Shown: positions 7,064 through 10,000 of the stretch, piece after piece
Position numbering within the stretch: the first letter of the stretch is position 1
Layout of the letters: each line of letters opens with the position of its first letter
Source of the DNA: Chrysomallon squamiferum
Lineage: Eukaryota > Mollusca > Gastropoda > Neomphalida > Peltospiridae
Reading direction: 5' to 3'
Assembly: GCA_012295275.1 (NCBI GenBank)
Contig: CM022670.1
Span: forward strand, 7,816,712-7,826,711
Length of the DNA: 10,000 bases
Translations under genes and position numbers: made by a program
Notes under the pieces: generated by a model
What the model was told of the DNA's origin: nothing
The model's database searches: none
Seen by the model: only the letters and a program-made list of their open reading frames with translations

Positions 7064-7314
7064 CAAGTTTAGGACTTCTGTATGGAGGTGTGACTTTGGG
7101 TGGTCTCAGTTCTAAGTATTTATGTGTATTATTGCTCCACTTCATACAGAAGTAGACAGGTATGATGTCACGTATCCAGTGTGAAGCTGATGGGACGTAG
7201 CCAGGTTTGTTGTAGGGCGTGGCTCCCCAGTCGTGACTTCGATCTGGAGTACTCTTGTTACCAAGGAGACTGGAGTCAGGACCGTAACAACACTGATTAC
7301 CTGCTCCTTTTGAA
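7064..7314 (-). CDS. Mesh-like gene, end of AMOP and conserved linker exon (251 nt)
   Basis: The acceptor is GATTTGTTTCAG and the donor CTTG|GTTAGTG. The first base completes Thr151; the exon then reads SKGAGNQCCYGPDSSLLG, DRSHDWGATPYNKPG, VPSASHWIRDIIPVYF and CMKWSNNTHKYLELRPPK up to PKL. GAGNQCCY closes the AMOP domain (C159, C160). RSH..G..PY.....VP..SHW..D.IP.Y is the strongly conserved segment between AMOP and VWD in Mesh-like proteins. From family memory the next part usually reads CC.W....C..Y..RRPS.DC; here only C207 remains, with M208, T214 and T226 at or near the other cysteine positions. NNT at 212-214 is an N-glycosylation sequon. Ends in phase 1. Confidence 0.95.
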
Positions 7315-7591
7315 CTGAAACAAATCATAAATTATAATATTTTACAATATGTGTATCAGATTGTGATGTCGTTTATTAATGCAATGAACATGGCAAAGCA
7401 TTCTTATACAAAATGTGAAATGCACTTCAGATGAATTGCCTTCATGTTAAAATAAATTACCAAGGTGTATACTAAATACTTCCAAGTTATCCTCATTTGT
7501 TTTCTATTTATTATTTAAGAAAACAATTTAACAGTATTATTTTTCTTTCATACATTGTTGATAGCAATGGTTCTAGTATTTTAATACAAAC

Positions 7592-7879
7592 GTGGGTTTG
7601 AAGGAACGAGCACAGTGAACTGAAGGTTTGTGTAAGTTGCAGTTTGTCTCGCTGTTGCTGTAGATGTTGCAGGCGTCGTCTTGTTGCCAACGTCCAAAGT
7701 CTGAAATGGCTTGATCCATCGTGGTAGGACAAGGCAGAAGATCATTCAACCAAGAGTTGTCTTTCTTGTCCTCGTCGTGCCATTTGTTACATCTATCATC
7801 AGGCCAGTTACTTCCATATTGGAACTTCATGTAGTCTGATATAAACCAGCCTATTGGTTTTATTCCACTGATCAAGGCA
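7592..7879 (-). CDS. Mesh-like gene, AMOP domain exon (288 nt)
   Basis: The acceptor is TTTGTTATACTGTAG and the donor CCCAC|GTTTGT. This weak donor is chosen because it alone gives phase 2 for the next exon; the nearby TTT|GTATT would break frame. Ile55 spans the first junction. The exon encodes residues 56-150: GIKPIGWFISDYMKFQYGSN, W80PDDRC85NKW, W98LNDLLPC105P, AISDFGRWQQDDAC125, NC135NLHKPSVHC144ARS. The W....L.PCP, F....D..C and H..A/S..C.RS pattern is AMOP, and GWF..DY...GSNW..D.C just before it is the Mesh/SUSD2 form. Most members have CPC where this has CPT. The exon is symmetrical (phase 2-2). Confidence 0.95.
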
Positions 7880-7910
7880 CTACAGTATAACAAAGCTCAA
7901 CATTATACAC

Positions 7911-7913
7911 AGG

Positions 7914-7952
<39 letters not shown>

Positions 7953-7979
7953 TTGTGTGTGTGGGGGGGGTGCGTGTGT
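7911..7979. repeat. (TG)n microsatellite with G8 run
   Basis: A TG run of about 17 units lies at 7917-7950, then shorter TG runs around a G8 tract (7963-7970). In the minus-strand transcript it is a (CA)n tract ending about 37 nt upstream of the AMOP exon acceptor. Confidence 0.95.
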
Positions 7980-8187
7980 GATTAAAGTATAAATAAACAT
8001 ATATTTAAAATACTATTTATGTTGTTATATAAAGATAAAAGTTTAAATAAATATATATTTCAGATTTTATTTGTATTGTTCTTGTTATTTTTATATAAGG
8101 ATCAAAATATAAATATATATATATATGCAAGATTTTATGTTGTTATTTTTTATATAAAGATAAAGTGTAACTAAATAAATATATATT

Positions 8188-8310
8188 CCTTGGGGGTTTT
8201 TTTCTGAATAGCGAAAAACCGCGAAATGCAGTTTTTTATTTAGAGTACTAAATGCTTCCCAAAAAAGACACTCTTACTCATTAATAAATAAATAAATGCA
8301 TGCAGTTATG

Positions 8311-8381
<71 letters not shown>

Positions 8382-8445
8382 AGTGGAACAAATTTAAAGG
8401 CAAACAGACAGATAAATACAGTACGCATAGTTCAGGTAATAATAA
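8188..8445. mobile_element. Possible insertion within the tandem array
   Basis: This stretch does not fit the surrounding repeat and has a different composition at its left edge, including TAGCGAAAAACCGCGAAATG (8210-8229), CpG-bearing sequence of a type seen near ends of mariner-like elements. A partial inverted match, GCGGTTT, lies at 8505-8511 outside this interval, so a clean inverted-repeat element cannot be drawn. No transposase frame is seen. Confidence 0.25.
8315..8376. repeat. (TA)31 dinucleotide tract
   Basis: An uninterrupted TA run, self-complementary, inside intron 7880-9013. The plus-strand open frame IYIYIY... over it is repeat translation. Confidence 0.97.
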
Positions 8446-9013
8446 TACAATTATTTATGTTGTTCATGTTATGCATTTTTTTGAAAAAATTTGATATTGT
8501 TTGTGCGGTTTACCGAAAAGTTATGAAAAGATAGGGTTCAATAGATCGAATATATTTAAGAGATAAAAGCATAAATAAATATATATATATATATATTAAG
8601 ATACACCATTATTTATGTTGTTCATGTTCTTTTTATTGTTTTTTATATTTAAATGTTATTTGTGATGTTCTTGTTTTTTTATATAAAGTATAAATAAATA
8701 TATGTTTAACATATTATTTATGTTGTTATTTTATATAAAGATAATATTATAATTGAGTATATGTTCAAGATATTTTTTATGTTGTTCCTCTTATTTTGTT
8801 TAAAGAGATAAAAATATAAATAAATATATATTTAAAGATATTATATATGTTGTTCTTGTAATTTCTTATGTGAAGATTAAAGGATAAACAGTTCAGCCAC
8901 ATTTAGCGTTACACTCATTATCTTGATATAAAAATAAAGACAGGAGTTGAAATGCATGAATCAAATTACAAAATTATAAAGAATTAACACTGATTCTACT
9001 TAATATCACTTAC

Positions 9014-9177
9014 ATATGAGTATTTGAATATTCCCAGTCTTTTTTTCTTAAACCAACTTCAATCACTCCAATATCAAAATTGCATCTGTCACCTGAACAT
9101 CGATGTTGTGAAGGAGAAAATGAAAATGTTCCAGAGTTTCTGACTCTTCCGAGTGTTCTTAGTTCTCTCCATTCCGG
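9014..9177 (-). CDS. Mesh-like gene, exon upstream of AMOP (164 nt)
   Basis: The acceptor is CACTTTTTCAACAG and the donor CATAT|GTAAGTG, both good. Entering in phase 0 the exon reads PEWRELRTLGRVRNSGTFSF, SPSQHRCSGDRCNFDIGVIE and VGLRKKDWEYSNTH, leaving AT, which the AMOP exon completes to Ile. The NSG.F.F.P..........C.FDIGVIEVGLR pattern resembles the extracellular segment between NIDO and AMOP in Mesh/SUSD2 proteins. Two cysteines (C27, C32) lie five apart. Only one of the three frames is open throughout and joins correctly. Earlier exons must lie beyond the right edge. Confidence 0.88.
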
Positions 9178-9256
9178 CTGTTGAAAAAGTGATGATATTG
9201 TACTCAGAAAGATAATTAATGACTAATATCAGGTATAGATGGGCCTGTAATAATAT

Positions 9257-10000
9257 ATAACTAACATGTCCATACTTGCTAACATGTCACTTATATGTCT
9301 ACTCATGGTAACATAAAACGCATCATGGTACTATACTACGATACATTTATATCAGTGATAGATCTCCGTATGGTAATATATCACTGATAGATCTACACGC
9401 GGTAATATATCACCGATATAGCTACAAGTGGTAATGTGTTACTAATGTGTTACTAATATATCTACACGTGGTAATCTGTACTGATATATCTACACCTGGC
9501 AATGTATCACTGATATATCTACACGTGGTAATGTATTACTGATATATCTACACGTGGTAATGTGTCACTGATATATCTACACGTGGTAATATATCACTGA
9601 TATATCTACACGTGGTAATGTATTACTGAAAGATCTACACGTGGTAATGTATCACTGAAAGATCTACACGTGGTAATGTATCACTGAAAGATCTACACGT
9701 GGTAATGTGTCACTGAAAGATCTACACGTGGTAATGTATCAGTGAAAGATCTACACGTGGTAATGTGTCACTGAAAGATATATCTACACGTGGTAATGTT
9801 TCACTGAAATATGAAAGATCTACGTGGTAATGTATCAGTAAGATATCTACACGTGGTAATGTATCACTGAAAGATCTACACGTGGTAATGTATCACTGAA
9901 AGATCTACACGTGGTAATGTATCACTGATAGATCTACACGTGGTAATGTATCACTGATACACGTGGTAATCTATTACTGATATATCTCCATGTGGTAATA
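9257..10000. repeat. 29-bp minisatellite with a CACGTG in most units
   Basis: Over twenty units with the core CTACACGTGGTAATGTATCA recur at a 29-bp period (for example GTGGTAAT at 9612, 9641 and 9670) and run off the right edge. Units near 9257-9330 are strongly decayed (TCTACTCATGGTAACA), those near 9350-9500 moderately so, and those at 9500-9950 are almost identical. Two variants occur in blocks: ACTGATATATCTAC on the left and ACTGAAAGATCTAC further right. The array lies in the intron upstream of exon 9177-9014. Confidence 0.97.

Larger units (their letters stand above)
7982..8880. repeat. Degenerate about 60-bp AT-rich tandem repeat, interrupted
   Basis: About nine diverged copies share TTATTTATGTTGTTCTTGTT followed by TTTTTATATAAAGATAAA and ATAAATAAATATATATTTA. 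The (G/A)TTGTT core, or GATGTT, is at about 8021, 8075, 8139, 8450-8460, 8617, 8664, 8722, 8781 and 8849, so neighbours are 47-68 bp apart. A foreign stretch from about 8188 to 8445, and probably another at 8476-8560, breaks the array. All of it lies inside the intron 7880-9013. Confidence 0.75.
4068..9177 (-). other. Partial gene locus: Mesh/SUSD2-like adhesion protein
   Basis: Nine minus-strand segments bounded by AG acceptors and GT donors join in one phase (intron phases 2, 2, 1, 1, 1, 0, 1, 1) into 436 codons. In order they encode a segment resembling the region before AMOP (residues 1-70), AMOP (about 80-161), the conserved linker after it (162-234) and a diverged VWD domain (about 236-430). 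Family members such as Drosophila Mesh, a septate-junction protein, and vertebrate SUSD2 are single-pass membrane glycoproteins with NIDO, AMOP, VWD and sushi modules; only AMOP and VWD are visible here. The GWF...DY...GSNW...C run and the GAGNQCCY, VP..SHW..D..P and TFDGLEY motifs make the family firm. Which paralogue it is, and whether it still works as an adhesion protein, is unknown. Signal peptide, NIDO, sushi, transmembrane segment and stop codon are not in the visible exons. Confidence 0.85.

Noticed and set aside
7582-7590. Alternative donor TTT|GTATT for the AMOP exon
   Set aside because: It would leave phase 0, while the next exon needs two carried bases; using it breaks the GAGNQCCY frame.
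7511-7732. Minus-strand 73-codon frame within the AMOP exon
   Set aside because: It is an alternative-frame shadow; the AMOP frame has family motifs and correct splice phases.
9257-10000. CRISPR-like array because of regular 29-bp repeats
   Set aside because: Units abut directly with no unique spacers and the genome is eukaryotic; this is a minisatellite.

Overview
This is a eukaryotic window of roughly 70% A+T with very many microsatellites (TA, CA/TG, GATA, TATG, TTG, AAT/ATT, TTTG), several minisatellites, transposon debris and one intron-rich gene. The gene's architecture, with small exons, GT-AG introns and a Mesh/SUSD2-type extracellular protein, points to an animal. The mix of AT-rich DNA and dense tetra- and dinucleotide repeats fits a lophotrochozoan, most likely a mollusc and perhaps a cephalopod. 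That placement is inference.

The main content is the middle of a minus-strand gene between about 9177 and 4068. I rebuilt nine exons: 9177-9014, 7879-7592, 7314-7064, 6688-6575, 6345-6172, 5992-5847, 5684-5597, 4908-4846 and, tentatively, a 21-nt microexon 4088-4068. Reading phase agrees at all eight junctions, there is no internal stop, and the exons give 436 codons. The product has a segment resembling the region before AMOP, then a full AMOP domain, the conserved linker after it, and a diverged von Willebrand type D (VWD) domain. This is the order seen in Mesh/SUSD2/MUC4-family adhesion proteins. The N-terminal exons lie beyond position 10000. The 3' exons (end of VWD, any sushi domain, transmembrane segment, stop) were not found with confidence. 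The protein is odd for its family: several usually conserved cysteines and the GDPH motif at the VWD start are missing.

Layout from the left: 1-222 is the end of a Tigger/pogo- or mariner-like DNA transposon carrying a CTCF-like motif. 228-346 is a TATG microsatellite. 347-2760 is AT-rich with no recognisable gene, apart from a CpG-dense patch at 1340-1565 and a possible 31-nt exon at 1962-1932. 2765-4460 is a repeat district: AAC/AAT tract, a possible retroelement tail, a perfect (AC)n(GT)n palindrome, a ~69-bp minisatellite, a long (TA)n, GATA repeats and a T/TTG-rich tract. 4068-9177 is the gene, whose introns hold more repeats, including one intron almost filled with trinucleotide repeats and a degenerate ~60-bp AT-rich tandem family. 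From about 9257 to the right edge runs a 29-bp minisatellite, nearly every unit of which carries the palindrome CACGTG. It lies inside the gene's upstream intron.

I see no operon, bacterial gene, CRISPR array, or confident tRNA or rRNA gene.
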